The notes under the pieces are model-generated. The model saw only the letters and a list, made by a program, of their open reading frames with translations. It searched no databases and was not told the origin of the DNA. Below are positions 15,524 to 22,467 of a stretch of DNA of 28,421 nt, in pieces (the first letter of the stretch is position 1; every line of letters starts with the position of its first letter). The stretch is from JAXLQL01 sp046331625 (GTDB lineage: Bacteria > Acidobacteriota > Terriglobia > Bryobacterales > Bryobacteraceae): contig JAXLQL010000056.1 in NCBI GenBank assembly GCA_046331625.1, positions 1 through 28,421 of the forward strand. The letters run 5' to 3'. The position numbers and the translations under genes were made by a program.

Positions 15524-16081
15524 TCACCCCCCGAGCTGCCTCCGCGCCATCTCGGCGATCCGGTCCACGCCGCGCTCCCAATCTGGAAACAGATCCACAT
15601 ACTGCGTATCGCGCCGGATCACGTGCGGCACCTGGCAGTCGTCGAACCGTACCGGAATCAGGTACGTATCGTCGAGCGGCATCAGCCTCGCGCAATCGAG
15701 CGCGTAGCGCAACTCCGCCTGGAACGCCCCCCGCTTCGACACGCTGTGCTTGCTCAAGCACCCGATGAAGAATCGCGACATATCGATCGCCCGTTCGATC
15801 GCTCGCGGCCAGTTCTGCCCCGGCAGCAGATTACGCCGGTCCATCCACGGCTCGAACCCACGCTGTTCGAGGTCCTGGCAGAGCCGGTCCACTGCATCGC
15901 GGTCCTCGATCACGTAGGCCACGAACACTTGCGGCCGCCGGTCAGGAACGAACCGCCACCGGCCTCGGTCGTCGGTCCGGAACGCACCCAAGCCTTCGAT
16001 CTCGACGTCGGAGCCTTCTTGCAGGCATCGGCGAAGCAGCGTAGCGACCTCGGAGCTCAGAGAAGTGGGTTTCCCGCTCAC
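15524..16081 (-). CDS. TIR-domain protein with N-terminal half-HU domain
   Basis: 185 aa from GTG 16081, overlapping the stop of the HU-like gene (GTGA) with GGGGGAG just upstream. Residues 8-48 (EVATLLRRCLQEGSDVEIEG, then LGAFRTDDRGRWRFV) align with the second half of the neighbouring HU-like protein (HRIVKKLRAGKTFVLPGLG, then YFRPGEGKDPSFEF). Residues 50-180 form a TIR domain: strand A QVFVAYVIEDRDAVDRLC, BB-loop region MDRRNLLPGQNWPRAIERAI, FFIGCLSKHS, then AFQAELRYAL. Glu123 is at the place of the NADase catalytic glutamate of SARM1-like TIRs. TIR proteins of bacteria often deplete NAD+ or make NAD-derived signals in antiphage defence. Defence is inferred here; the domain call is seen directly. 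Confidence 0.88.
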   Translation of the reverse strand: MSGKPTSLSSEVATLLRRCLQEGSDVEIEGLGAFRTDDRGRWRFVPDRRPQVFVAYVIEDRDAVDRLCQDLEQRGFEPWMDRRNLLPGQNWPRAIERAIDMSRFFIGCLSKHSVSKRGAFQAELRYALDCARLMPLDDTYLIPVRFDDCQVPHVIRRDTQYVDLFPDWERGVDRIAEMARRQLGG

Positions 16082-16317
16082 TGCTCCCCCTTTTTGGGGC
16101 TTTTCGCCACACGCTTATGAGGCTTTTCCTTGAACTCGAATGAGGGGTCTTTCCCCTCGCCAGGGCGGAAATACCCTAGGCCGGGTAGTACAAAAGTCTT
16201 ACCCGCCCTTAGCTTTTTCACGATCCGGTGAACTGCCAGATCGATCCGATCCGCCGCTTCGGCCGGACTGGTGCTGGCGCTTTCAGCCAGCTTGTGTGCC
16301 AAATCAGTCTTGCGCAT
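16078..16317 (-). CDS. Short HU/IHF-family DNA-binding protein
   Basis: 79 aa, ATG 16317. The start MRKTDLAHKLAES, helix SPAEAADRIDLAVHRIVKKL and turn LPGLGYF are the standard HU/IHF core (canonical MTKADL and VLPGFGTF). It is about 10 residues shorter than usual because the DNA-clasping beta-arm (normally RxGRNPxTG) is replaced by the short RPGEGKDPSFEFKEK. The C-terminus is Lys-rich (PHKRVAKSPKKGEQ). HU proteins act as dimers; the next gene carries a matching half-HU, so a heterodimer is possible. It is co-transcribed with the TIR gene (4-bp overlap). On the minus strand a TTGACG lies about 28 nt before the ATG, but no clear -10 follows. Confidence 0.85.
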   Translation of the reverse strand: MRKTDLAHKLAESASTSPAEAADRIDLAVHRIVKKLRAGKTFVLPGLGYFRPGEGKDPSFEFKEKPHKRVAKSPKKGEQ

Positions 16318-16511
16318 TGCACCCCCAGTCTGGCTCCGCCGTCAAGGGGTTCTACAAAATCGAAGGCTCTCAAATTCGCCGCATCGCACTCATTCCAAAG
16401 CAGATCACCCGGTTCAAAATTCTCTCGAACAATGCGTGAATGGCATCCATGAAGTGAAAATAATGTCCGGTTCAGGGATTCTTCATCACCGTAGATCACA
16501 ATGAAGATGAA

Positions 16512-16534
16512 CTGCGGCAGCCTCCCTGCCGCAG
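16512..16534 (+). promoter_or_regulatory. Strong hairpin in the leader of the Lys-rich peptide gene
   Basis: A perfect 9-bp stem CTGCGGCAG / CTGCCGCAG with loop CCTCC lies 30 nt before the ATG at 16565 and upstream of its AAGGAG. No T-run follows, so it is not a terminator. It may stabilise or regulate the mRNA. Confidence 0.5.
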
Positions 16535-16564
16535 GGGATCCCAAGAAGGAGAGTCTAAACAGAA

Positions 16565-16723
16565 ATGAAGAAGTTCCTCAGCATCATGCTCGGCCTGTCG
16601 CTGTTCGCCGGAACCGCGGCTTTCACCTTTGCCCAAGACGACAAGGGCGGCGACGAGAAGAAGGCCAAGAAGGGCAAGAAGAAGAAGAAGAAGGACGGGG
16701 ACGACAAGAAGGCTTCGAACTAA
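16565..16723 (+). CDS. Small secreted Lys-rich protein
   Basis: 52 aa. ATG 16565 has AAGGAG at 16546-16551, a rather long 13-nt spacing. A clear signal peptide (MKKFLSIMLGLSLFAGTAAF, cleavage near TFAQ) is followed by about 28 residues consisting almost only of Lys, Asp, Gly and Glu, including a run of six Lys. Peptides of this design recur in acidobacterial genomes as far as I recall; no biochemical role is known to me. The charge suggests binding to envelope polyanions or nucleic acid outside the cell. It is monocistronic, and convergent with the minus gene ending at 16822. Confidence 0.8.
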   Translation: MKKFLSIMLGLSLFAGTAAFTFAQDDKGGDEKKAKKGKKKKKKDGDDKKASN

Positions 16724-16763
16724 GTTCGGCTTTCTCGCTTCGTTCGTGGAATGCCGCTACCCA

Positions 16764-16785
16764 CAAAAGGGGGCTTCGGTCCCCT
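16764..16785 (-). terminator. Rho-independent terminator for the minus operon
   Basis: On the minus strand the stem AGGGGAC / GCCCCCT (one wobble pair, loop CGAA) is followed by TTTT. It lies 37 bp past the stop of the 334-aa gene. On the plus strand the same hairpin follows the Lys-rich gene but lacks a T-run. Confidence 0.5.
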
Positions 16786-16821
16786 GGAGAGGGTGGCGGC
16801 ATTTCCCTTTCTAGGGCTCGC

Positions 16822-17826
16822 TCAACCGAGCTCCGACTTCTTCCCCTCCAACCACCCCGCCGCCTTCGCCGCCACCGCCTCCATCTTCCCCACCGGCAAC
16901 TGCCGCCAATGCTCCCGGAACTCGAGCGCCGCCCGATCCCGCAACAACTCCCTCTGTGGCGACCCGCTCGCCGCCACCAATCCCGCCAGCGCATGGATCC
17001 GGTCGAGATCCGCCTCCGGCTCGCCATCCATCCGCCGCAGCAGAAAATATTGGATCGTCTCATGCGAAGGCGCAAGCCCCCCCCGCAACCGAGAGAGCAT
17101 CGCGTTCACTTTCGCGCGCGAGTCCAACGCGAACACCAACTCCGCCAGCGGCCAATCCTCCTGATTCGCCACCCACCCCGCGCGCGACCACTCCTCCCAA
17201 CTCCGCGGCTTCGGCGCTGTTTCCGCCGGGACGGGATGATTCGCGCACAGCTTCGAGTAACTCTCCTGCGTGAACCTTTGATAGACCGCCCGCTCATATT
17301 GCTCGTGAGCCGGACCCACCTTACGAAAATACTCGATCAGCACCCACGAAAGCGGCGTCGAAACATGCCACGCCAGCGCATCGAGTCCGCTCGTGAGTAA
17401 GTCGTCCGGAAGCGAGCCCGCTTCCGCCAGCGCTTCTAGCCGTTCCCGGAGCTGGTCCACGTTGGCGAGCCCATACTCCTTGCCTTCGCACCGCACCCGC
17501 AGCGCCACGAGCGCCAGATCCTGACCCGGATTCTGGGCCGCCAGTTCGATCTTCTTTCGCACGCGCTCCACGTCGAGCATGCGAGCCGTGCCTTCGCCCC
17601 CCGAGGTCGCGCCCGAAGCCCAATGCGCGTAGGCGTCGCGCGCCTGTTCGAACGCCCACAACGCCGGACCGAGCGACACCCGCACCAGCCGCTCCCCCAC
17701 CCGCTCGAACACGTCGCCCCGGTTGAGTGGATGATCCAGCTTCGCCGCCTCAGCCCGTGCATCGTCGAAGCGACCCTGTTGCGCCGCCTGGAAAATCGCG
17801 TCCGCTACTCGTTTCTGATCCGTCAT
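16822..17826 (-). CDS. Uncharacterised protein, partial paralogue of the upstream TPR protein
   Basis: 334 aa from ATG 17826, whose ATGA overlaps the stop of the micro-ORF before it. No family is recognised. It is largely helical, and low-complexity is not evident. Residues about 205-320 (SWEEWSRAGWVANQEDWPLA, then ETIQYFLLRRMDGEPEADLD) match residues about 265-375 of the TPR protein (SFNDWEYQGWAVGDEDWPLA, then RSLHYLILRRWWRSG). So the two share a domain of unknown function built from helical repeats. The N-terminal MTDQKRVADAIFQAAQQGRF is present in nearly identical form in the two micro-ORFs upstream. It is last in the minus operon and followed by a terminator. No signal or membrane segment, so likely cytoplasmic. 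Confidence 0.75.
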   Translation of the reverse strand: MTDQKRVADAIFQAAQQGRFDDARAEAAKLDHPLNRGDVFERVGERLVRVSLGPALWAFEQARDAYAHWASGATSGGEGTARMLDVERVRKKIELAAQNPGQDLALVALRVRCEGKEYGLANVDQLRERLEALAEAGSLPDDLLTSGLDALAWHVSTPLSWVLIEYFRKVGPAHEQYERAVYQRFTQESYSKLCANHPVPAETAPKPRSWEEWSRAGWVANQEDWPLAELVFALDSRAKVNAMLSRLRGGLAPSHETIQYFLLRRMDGEPEADLDRIHALAGLVAASGSPQRELLRDRAALEFREHWRQLPVGKMEAVAAKAAGWLEGKKSELG

Positions 17827-17954
17827 GGAAGATCGCCTTCCGGCGCGAGCCGACCCGGTCGCAGTTGCGCCGCCTGTTCCTGCGCGCCCAAGTCGAAGCG
17901 ACCCTGTTGTGCCGCTTGGAGAATCGCGTCCGCTACTCGTTTCTGATCCGTCAT
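17823..17954 (-). CDS. Chimeric micro-ORF Y (43 aa)
   Basis: MTDQKRVADAILQAAQQGRF, as in the 334-aa protein, is followed directly by LGAQEQAAQLRPGRLAPEG and DLP, the C-terminus of the TPR protein. Start and stop both form ATGA overlaps with neighbours, so it is positioned to be translated. It appears to be the by-product of tandem duplication of the gene junction. A function is not implied, though the frame has been kept open. Confidence 0.5.
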   Translation of the reverse strand: MTDQKRVADAILQAAQQGRFDLGAQEQAAQLRPGRLAPEGDLP

Positions 17955-18181
17955 GGAAGATCGCCTTCCGGCGCGGACCGGCCCGGTCGCAGTTGCGCGG
18001 CCTGTTCCTGCGCGCCTAGTCGTTCCGGCCATTCGAGCATTGGCTCGAACACGTCGCCTCGCCCCAGTGGATGATCCAACTCCGCTGCCGCAGCCAGTGC
18101 ATCGTCGAAGCAGCCTTGCTGCGCCGCCTGGAAAATCGCGTCCGCCACTCGTTTCTGGCCGGTCATGGTCTCATCCGTCAT
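17951..18181 (-). CDS. Chimeric micro-ORF X (76 aa)
   Basis: Begins MTDETMTGQKRVADAIFQ and continues DDALAAAAELDHPLGRGDVF, matching the first 45 or so residues of the 334-aa protein. It then switches to LERLGAQEQ-like sequence, ending QLRPGRSAPEGDLP like the TPR protein. ATG 18181 overlaps the stop of the TPR gene, and its stop overlaps the start of micro-ORF Y. It retains a longer piece of the downstream gene than Y, so X and Y show different stages or different deletions of duplicated units. Confidence 0.5.
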   Translation of the reverse strand: MTDETMTGQKRVADAIFQAAQQGCFDDALAAAAELDHPLGRGDVFEPMLEWPERLGAQEQAAQLRPGRSAPEGDLP

Positions 18182-20028
18182 GGGAGATCGCTTTCCGGCG
18201 CGGACCGGCCCGGGCGCAACTGCGCCGCCTGTTCCCGCGCGCCTAATCGTTCCAGTGCATCCGCGCACTCCTTCGCCTTCGCCGCATCGCCCGAGTCGAG
18301 ATGCAGCAAACCCGCGTGCAGATAATCCTCTACCGCGAGATCGCGCAGCGCAGCCTTTTCGCGAAGATACCCGCGCTCCCATACGAGCCGTGCATCGTCG
18401 CGGCGCAACCGCATCGCCGTACTCACATCGTCGAGCCCGCGTGTGTATTCGCCCTCGTGGCACCACGCCACTCCGCGCGTGCGGTACGAATCCACGTACG
18501 TATCCGGCGGCTTTTCGAGCTCGAGATACCGCTCGATTCCCCCGCGCTCTTCGAACAAAAGGATCGCGTTCGAGAAATCGTGCCGCGCCTGCGCATAGCG
18601 CTTCTGCGTCATCCGGATCTTGCCCAGCCTGTAGTGCGCCACCGCGAACAATGGCGCACGGATCGTCAGCTCCGTGAACGCGCCGATCGCGTCTTCGAGA
18701 TCGCCCGTCTCGTGATGCAACTCGCCGAGATCCAGCCACGCCTGCGCGTCATCCGGATGATGCGCCAACCGCTGCCGCAAGCTCCGCAGCCGGTGCGCGC
18801 GTTGCCGAGCCACCGGCGGAAGATCTGCAAACGGATCCGGCGGAGGCAACTCAGGTGGCCGATCGTCCGGTCCCTCGCTCGTGCCCCCGTCGAGCGGCGG
18901 CAATCCGGCCGCGCGTCCGATCTCGGCGATCACCTGAAACACGCGAGCCGCTTCTTGTTTCCGCCACTCCATCCCGAGCGCCCGCCACTGTTGATCGAAC
19001 ACGAGCATCGCCCGCTCGAAAAGCGGAGCCATCTCCGCCGCACCCTCCACCCGCTCGACCAACCGCGCGATCGCCTCCAGCCTCGCGAAGTTCTCGCCTC
19101 CGCTACGCCACCACCGCCGCAGGATCAGATAGTGAAGGGACCGTTCCGGCTCCCCAGTCACCGGCTGATCCAATAACTCCTGCAGACGCTCCTCTGGAAG
19201 CCATTTCCAGGCGAGCGCGGCCAACGGCCAGTCCTCATCGCCGACGGCCCAACCTTGATACTCCCAGTCATTGAAGCTCTCGGGCGCCGGCGAAGGGGCG
19301 CGCCAACACTGGAATCGGTCGTAACGCTTCTGCGCGAAAGACAACACCACATAGCGCCGCATCTTCACGTCGCGCTCGGCGCACCATCCCGCGTACTCGC
19401 TCAACTGGAATGTCACGCCATTCGAAGCGCCGTCCACAGCCAGATCGAGCGCTTGTTCGAACACCGCCTGCGACGCCACCCCTCGATCCCGCAACTCGGC
19501 AAGCGCGCGTTGCACTTCGGCGTCGAGCTGCTCTTGCGGATGCCGCCCGAGATACGCCAGCATCTCGAGGATCGCAGCTTCGGGATCGGCGTCAATGCGC
19601 TCGTTCCAATCCGGAGGCGGTCCATCGGCGTGCGGCTTGATCGCGAACTCGAGCCCGGGCTCCATCACCCAGATCGCCGGCGCCGCCCCTCGCAATGCCG
19701 TCAGTAGCTCCGCCGTCCGAGCCTCGGGCATGTAGCGCAGCACCTCGATCGCCTGGAACCGCAGCCATTCCGCGGCATCTTCGAGTCCGCGCTGTTCGGC
19801 TTCGAGCGAAGCCTGCGCTAGCGCCACGCCGAATCGCCAATCGCCGTTTCCGCGACCGCCTTGAAAGACGTAGTTCTCGAGCTCGGACGAGACCGCGCGC
19901 TGATCGCCGCGCCGCGCCGCCGCGAGGAACTCCGGGTGATTGCGTCGCAGCGCGACCATTTCGGCCTGGATCGAGGACTCGAGCCGCCGAAGCGCTTCGA
20001 AGACAGCGAGACTCACGGGTTCCGCCAT
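18178..20028 (-). CDS. Large cytoplasmic protein with N-terminal helical-repeat region and C-terminal TPRs
   Basis: 616 aa from ATG 20028 (MAEPVSLAVFEALRRLESS). An in-frame start at 20070 or GTG 20016 is possible, and a TACAAT overlapping the ATG makes the start uncertain. The N-terminal 390 residues are mostly helical, with a Trp-rich domain shared with the 334-aa protein. After a Pro-rich linker (about 395-415), residues about 430-610 carry three to four TPRs: AQAWLDLGELHHETGDLEDA, LFAVAHYRLGKIRMTQKRYA, YRTRGVAWCHEGEYTRGLDD, YLHAGLLHLDSGDAAKAKEC. TPRs mediate protein binding; no enzymatic motif is seen. It heads an operon with two micro-ORFs and the paralogue. It is divergent from rplU, whose promoter lies about 55 bp away. 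Confidence 0.75.
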   Translation of the reverse strand: MAEPVSLAVFEALRRLESSIQAEMVALRRNHPEFLAAARRGDQRAVSSELENYVFQGGRGNGDWRFGVALAQASLEAEQRGLEDAAEWLRFQAIEVLRYMPEARTAELLTALRGAAPAIWVMEPGLEFAIKPHADGPPPDWNERIDADPEAAILEMLAYLGRHPQEQLDAEVQRALAELRDRGVASQAVFEQALDLAVDGASNGVTFQLSEYAGWCAERDVKMRRYVVLSFAQKRYDRFQCWRAPSPAPESFNDWEYQGWAVGDEDWPLAALAWKWLPEERLQELLDQPVTGEPERSLHYLILRRWWRSGGENFARLEAIARLVERVEGAAEMAPLFERAMLVFDQQWRALGMEWRKQEAARVFQVIAEIGRAAGLPPLDGGTSEGPDDRPPELPPPDPFADLPPVARQRAHRLRSLRQRLAHHPDDAQAWLDLGELHHETGDLEDAIGAFTELTIRAPLFAVAHYRLGKIRMTQKRYAQARHDFSNAILLFEERGGIERYLELEKPPDTYVDSYRTRGVAWCHEGEYTRGLDDVSTAMRLRRDDARLVWERGYLREKAALRDLAVEDYLHAGLLHLDSGDAAKAKECADALERLGAREQAAQLRPGRSAPESDLP

Positions 20029-20059
20029 TGTACCGGAAACCACGTACCAGAAACCAGGC

Positions 20060-20087
20060 TTGCGAACCAACCCATCCGGTGTACAAT
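20060..20087 (+). promoter_or_regulatory. Promoter of rplU-rpmA
   Basis: TTGCGA (20060-20065), a 16-nt spacer and TACAAT (20082-20087). Transcription would start near 20094, giving a leader of about 60 nt before rplU with a normal Shine-Dalgarno. Confidence 0.5.
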
Positions 20088-20156
20088 AGGAGTTCGGGTC
20101 CCGCGCGTTCAGACTCCTCGCGCCAATCCCTCCACTTCCCCCTGAAGAGGTTTACC

Positions 20157-20459
20157 ATGTACGCAGTCATCGAAGCCGGCGGAAAGCAGTATCGCGTCTC
20201 GCCCGGCGATACCATCGAAGTCAATCGCATGGAAGGCGAGCCTGGCGCCACCGTGGAATTGGGCCGCGTGCTGGCCGTGGTGGGCGACGGTTCGGTGAAG
20301 GCCGGCAAAGACGCCGGCGCGAAGGTTTCGGGCACCATCGTGGCCCACGGCCGGGGCGACAAGATCCGTGTCTTCAAGTTCAAGCGCAAGAAGCAGTACA
20401 AGAAGACCATCGGCCACCGCCAGGACCTCACCACCGTCAAAGTCGGCGACATCGCGTAA
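20157..20459 (+). CDS. rplU: 50S ribosomal protein L21
   Basis: 100 aa, the usual L21 length. MYAVIEAGGKQYRVSPGD is the invariant N-terminus, and VFKFKRKKQYKKTIGHRQ is the rRNA-binding basic region. AGAGG lies 6 nt before ATG 20157. It binds 23S rRNA in the large subunit. It is followed 12 bp later by rpmA, the near-universal rplU-rpmA-obgE order. Confidence 0.98.
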   Translation: MYAVIEAGGKQYRVSPGDTIEVNRMEGEPGATVELGRVLAVVGDGSVKAGKDAGAKVSGTIVAHGRGDKIRVFKFKRKKQYKKTIGHRQDLTTVKVGDIA

Positions 20460-20471
20460 GGAGACACCTCG

Positions 20472-20729
20472 ATGGCACACAAAAAAGGACTCGGCAGTTC
20501 CAAAAACGGGCGCGATTCGCACTCCCAGCGGCTGGGCGTGAAGGCCTTCGGCGGCGAGCGCGTCACCGGCGGCTCCATCCTGGTTCGGCAGCGCGGCACC
20601 CGTTACAATCCGGGCGAAAACGTGGGCATCGGCAAAGACGACACCCTGTTCGCCAAGGTCCCCGGCATCGTGGTCTTTCGCGACCGCGGACGGCTGGGCA
20701 AGTTCATCAGTATTCAAACAGAAGGCTGA
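20472..20729 (+). CDS. rpmA: 50S ribosomal protein L27
   Basis: 85 aa. MAHKKGLGSSKNGRDSHSQR is the typical L27 start without the cleavable N-terminal extension of Firmicutes. The body shows LGVKAFGGERVTGGSILVRQ and RGRLGKFISI. L27 contacts the peptidyl-transferase centre. GGAG lies upstream of the ATG. A strong terminator follows 45 bp after the stop. Confidence 0.98.
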   Translation: MAHKKGLGSSKNGRDSHSQRLGVKAFGGERVTGGSILVRQRGTRYNPGENVGIGKDDTLFAKVPGIVVFRDRGRLGKFISIQTEG

Positions 20730-20774
20730 GCGGACCCCATAGCGGTCCCTCGTTCCATTTCCTGCACGAATTGG

Positions 20775-20806
20775 CCGCCGGTGAACCACACCGGCGGTTT
20801 TTGTTT
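20775..20806 (+). terminator. Rho-independent terminator after rpmA
   Basis: Perfect 9-bp stem CCGCCGGTG / CACCGGCGG (20775-20783 and 20789-20797), loop AACCA, followed by TTTTTGTTT. It separates rplU-rpmA from obgE, which begins only 20 bp later. Confidence 0.85.
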
Positions 20807-20825
20807 GAAACATATCCGGTAGCTC

Positions 20826-21827
20826 GTGTTCATCGACGAAGTCAAGATCAAGGTCAAGGCCGGCGACGGCGGCAACGGCATTTGCGCCTTCCGCCGCGAG
20901 AAGTTCGTCCCCAAGGGCGGACCCTCGGGCGGCGACGGCGGCCGGGGCGGCGACATCGTGATGGTGGCGAACCAGCACTACAACACGCTGCTCCATTTTC
21001 GATACAATCCGGAGCATAAAGCCGATCGCGGCCGGCACGGCGAGGGCAGCAATCGCACTGGGCGCGACGGCGCCTCCATTGAGCTGCCCGTTCCCGTCGG
21101 AACCATCGTCTATGACTGGGACACCGGCGATCAACTCCACGATTTCACCCAGCATGGTGAGAAATTTACTGTGGCTGTCGGCGGCCGGGGCGGTCGCGGG
21201 AACCAGCACTTCGCTACTTCCCGTCACCAGGCTCCCACCGAGCATGAACCCGGCAAGCCGGGCGAGGAAAAAACGCTTCGGCTCGAATTGAAACTACTGG
21301 CGGACGTAGGGCTCGTCGGATTTCCGAACGCGGGCAAGTCGACCCTGATCTCCCGCATTTCCGCCGCGCGACCCAAGATAGCCGACTATCCGTTCACGAC
21401 TCTCGAACCGAACCTTGGCGTGGTGAGCGTGGATGACGGCCGCACTTTCGTGGTGGCCGACATCCCGGGACTCATCGAGGGTGCCCACGAAGGCGCCGGA
21501 CTCGGAATCCGCTTCCTCCGCCACATCGAGCGCACGCGCCTGTTGGTCCACCTGGTGGACGTCTCCGAGTACACCGGACGCAAGCCCGTAGACGACTTCA
21601 AGGTGGTGATGGCCGAGCTCGAAAGCTTCTCGCCCGAACTCGCCGCCAAGCCGATGATCGTGGTGGCGAGCAAGATAGATGTCGCGCAGGACCCCAAGCG
21701 CGTGCAAAGCCTGAAGCAATTGGCGAAACGCCGCAACCTCCCGTTCGTGGCGATTTCCGCGGTCACAGGCGACGGCATGGAGGACCTGCTCCGCGCCATG
21801 GCGGAACGGGTGTTTACGGCGGAGTAA
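20826..21827 (+). CDS. obgE: Obg family GTPase
   Basis: 333 aa from GTG 20826. The glycine-rich Obg fold is at residues 1-158 (DGGNGICAFRREKFVPKGGP, then GGRGGRGNQHFATS). The G domain has GFPNAGKST (G1, 165-173), DIPGLIEGAHEGAGLG (G3, 212-227), ASKID (G4, 281-285; Ser in place of the usual Asn of NKxD) and SAV (G5, 311-313). There is no C-terminal OCT domain. Obg acts in 50S assembly and stress control. No Shine-Dalgarno precedes the GTG, and the terminator at 20775 separates it from rpmA. The last 24 codons before the terminal AE are duplicated at 24014-24087, and the present stop region (TAE) seems to come from an inserted element. Confidence 0.97.
   Translation: MFIDEVKIKVKAGDGGNGICAFRREKFVPKGGPSGGDGGRGGDIVMVANQHYNTLLHFRYNPEHKADRGRHGEGSNRTGRDGASIELPVPVGTIVYDWDTGDQLHDFTQHGEKFTVAVGGRGGRGNQHFATSRHQAPTEHEPGKPGEEKTLRLELKLLADVGLVGFPNAGKSTLISRISAARPKIADYPFTTLEPNLGVVSVDDGRTFVVADIPGLIEGAHEGAGLGIRFLRHIERTRLLVHLVDVSEYTGRKPVDDFKVVMAELESFSPELAAKPMIVVASKIDVAQDPKRVQSLKQLAKRRNLPFVAISAVTGDGMEDLLRAMAERVFTAE
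21746..21819 (+). repeat. Flanking direct repeat, copy 1 (inside obgE 3' end)
   Basis: 74 bp identical to 24014-24087 except three substitutions, all in its first 22 bp and all synonymous in the obgE frame. The last 52 bp (21768-21819) are perfectly identical. The copies are offset by 2268 bp and bracket the AAA/TOPRIM genes. Confidence 0.95.
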
Positions 21828-21828
21828 G

Positions 21829-22467
21829 TCAGCTCCAGCGATTGTGCTCCAAGGTTCGCTTCAACTCGGACTCGAGACGCCGAAACGCTGCGAGCTTCCG
21901 CAAGGGCGAGTAGTCCGGAATAATCTCGGCGAGCCGGTGGAGCGCCGTATCCACATTGAACTTCCTCAGCCGACGTCCTTGTGCCCCGGACGCCGTGCGG
22001 AGGCAATCATGAAGACGCTCCTTCGGATTGCCGATGCGTTCGCACTCGATCAGCTTGGGCAAACGAAGGCGATTCGCACCGGACGACCACCCCGCAGCCA
22101 CACGAATACGCTTCTCATCGAAGAGGAACCAGGCTTCTGTCATTCGCACCGGAATCACCATGACGGCTGGCAGTCCAGCTCCCGAACTCCGCGTCCCCTG
22201 CAAGGCCTGGTTGATTTCCTCGGCTCGCCTACCGTGCGCTTCGCCTTCAGCATCCCGGTGGATGAAAAGAAGATGGCATGGGAGATTACGGACCGCGTGT
22301 GCGATCCGTTCCGCGAGCGTTCGAGGCGGCTGCTTGTACACCGAGGGGTCGTAACGTTGGACGCGGTGAGAGCGGCCTGGTCTGTGTTGCCTCAGCAGCC
22401 AATTCAGAACCGGAATCAGAGCAGCGTCCGAACTTCCGTCACTGATCAGCGTGCAATCGAGATGCAT
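21829..22467 (-). CDS. TOPRIM-like protein partner of AAA ATPase
   Basis: 212 aa from ATG 22467. GTG 22470 immediately before is possible; either overlaps the AAA stop, so translation is coupled. The N-terminal CTLISDGSSDAALIPVLNWL resembles the first TOPRIM motif with Asp in place of Glu. LLFIHRDAEGE (67-76) resembles the D-x-D/E metal site (D72, E74). Then come VIPVRMTEAWFLFDEKRIR (about 104-122) and ASGAQGRRLRKF. I recall this as a widespread uncharacterised family found beside AAA ATPases, similar in layout to OLD/PARIS-type pairs. Possible role: nuclease or effector released by the ATPase. It is convergent with obgE; their stops are 1 bp apart. Confidence 0.7.
   Translation of the reverse strand: MHLDCTLISDGSSDAALIPVLNWLLRQHRPGRSHRVQRYDPSVYKQPPRTLAERIAHAVRNLPCHLLFIHRDAEGEAHGRRAEEINQALQGTRSSGAGLPAVMVIPVRMTEAWFLFDEKRIRVAAGWSSGANRLRLPKLIECERIGNPKERLHDCLRTASGAQGRRLRKFNVDTALHRLAEIIPDYSPLRKLAAFRRLESELKRTLEHNRWS

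Larger units (their letters stand above)
17765..18244. repeat. Three tandem copies of a ~125-bp operon-junction repeat
   Basis: Copies lie at about 17765-17889, 17893-18017 and 18105-18244 (the last with a short insertion). Each contains, on the minus strand, the C-terminal codons of the TPR protein (QAAQLRPGR and on to DLP), an ATGA stop/start overlap, and the first codons of the 334-aa protein (MTDQKRVADAI). They are close to identical by eye. About 88 bp of extra sequence separates copies 2 and 3. Confidence 0.85.

Noticed and set aside
14929..15600. N-terminal extension of the HELGH peptidase frame to a start at 15600
   Set aside because: The extension is antisense to the glycine-zipper gene and is low-complexity. 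A Shine-Dalgarno and a -10-like element support ATG 14928.
17765..18244. CRISPR-like or MITE interpretation of the tandem repeats
   Set aside because: The units are about 125 bp, contain gene ends in frame, have no spacer regularity and no terminal inverted repeats. Junction duplication explains them.
20088..20156. L21 leader ribosomal-protein autoregulatory RNA upstream of rplU
   Set aside because: The leader is only about 60 nt and I could not recognise the conserved Firmicutes-type structure.
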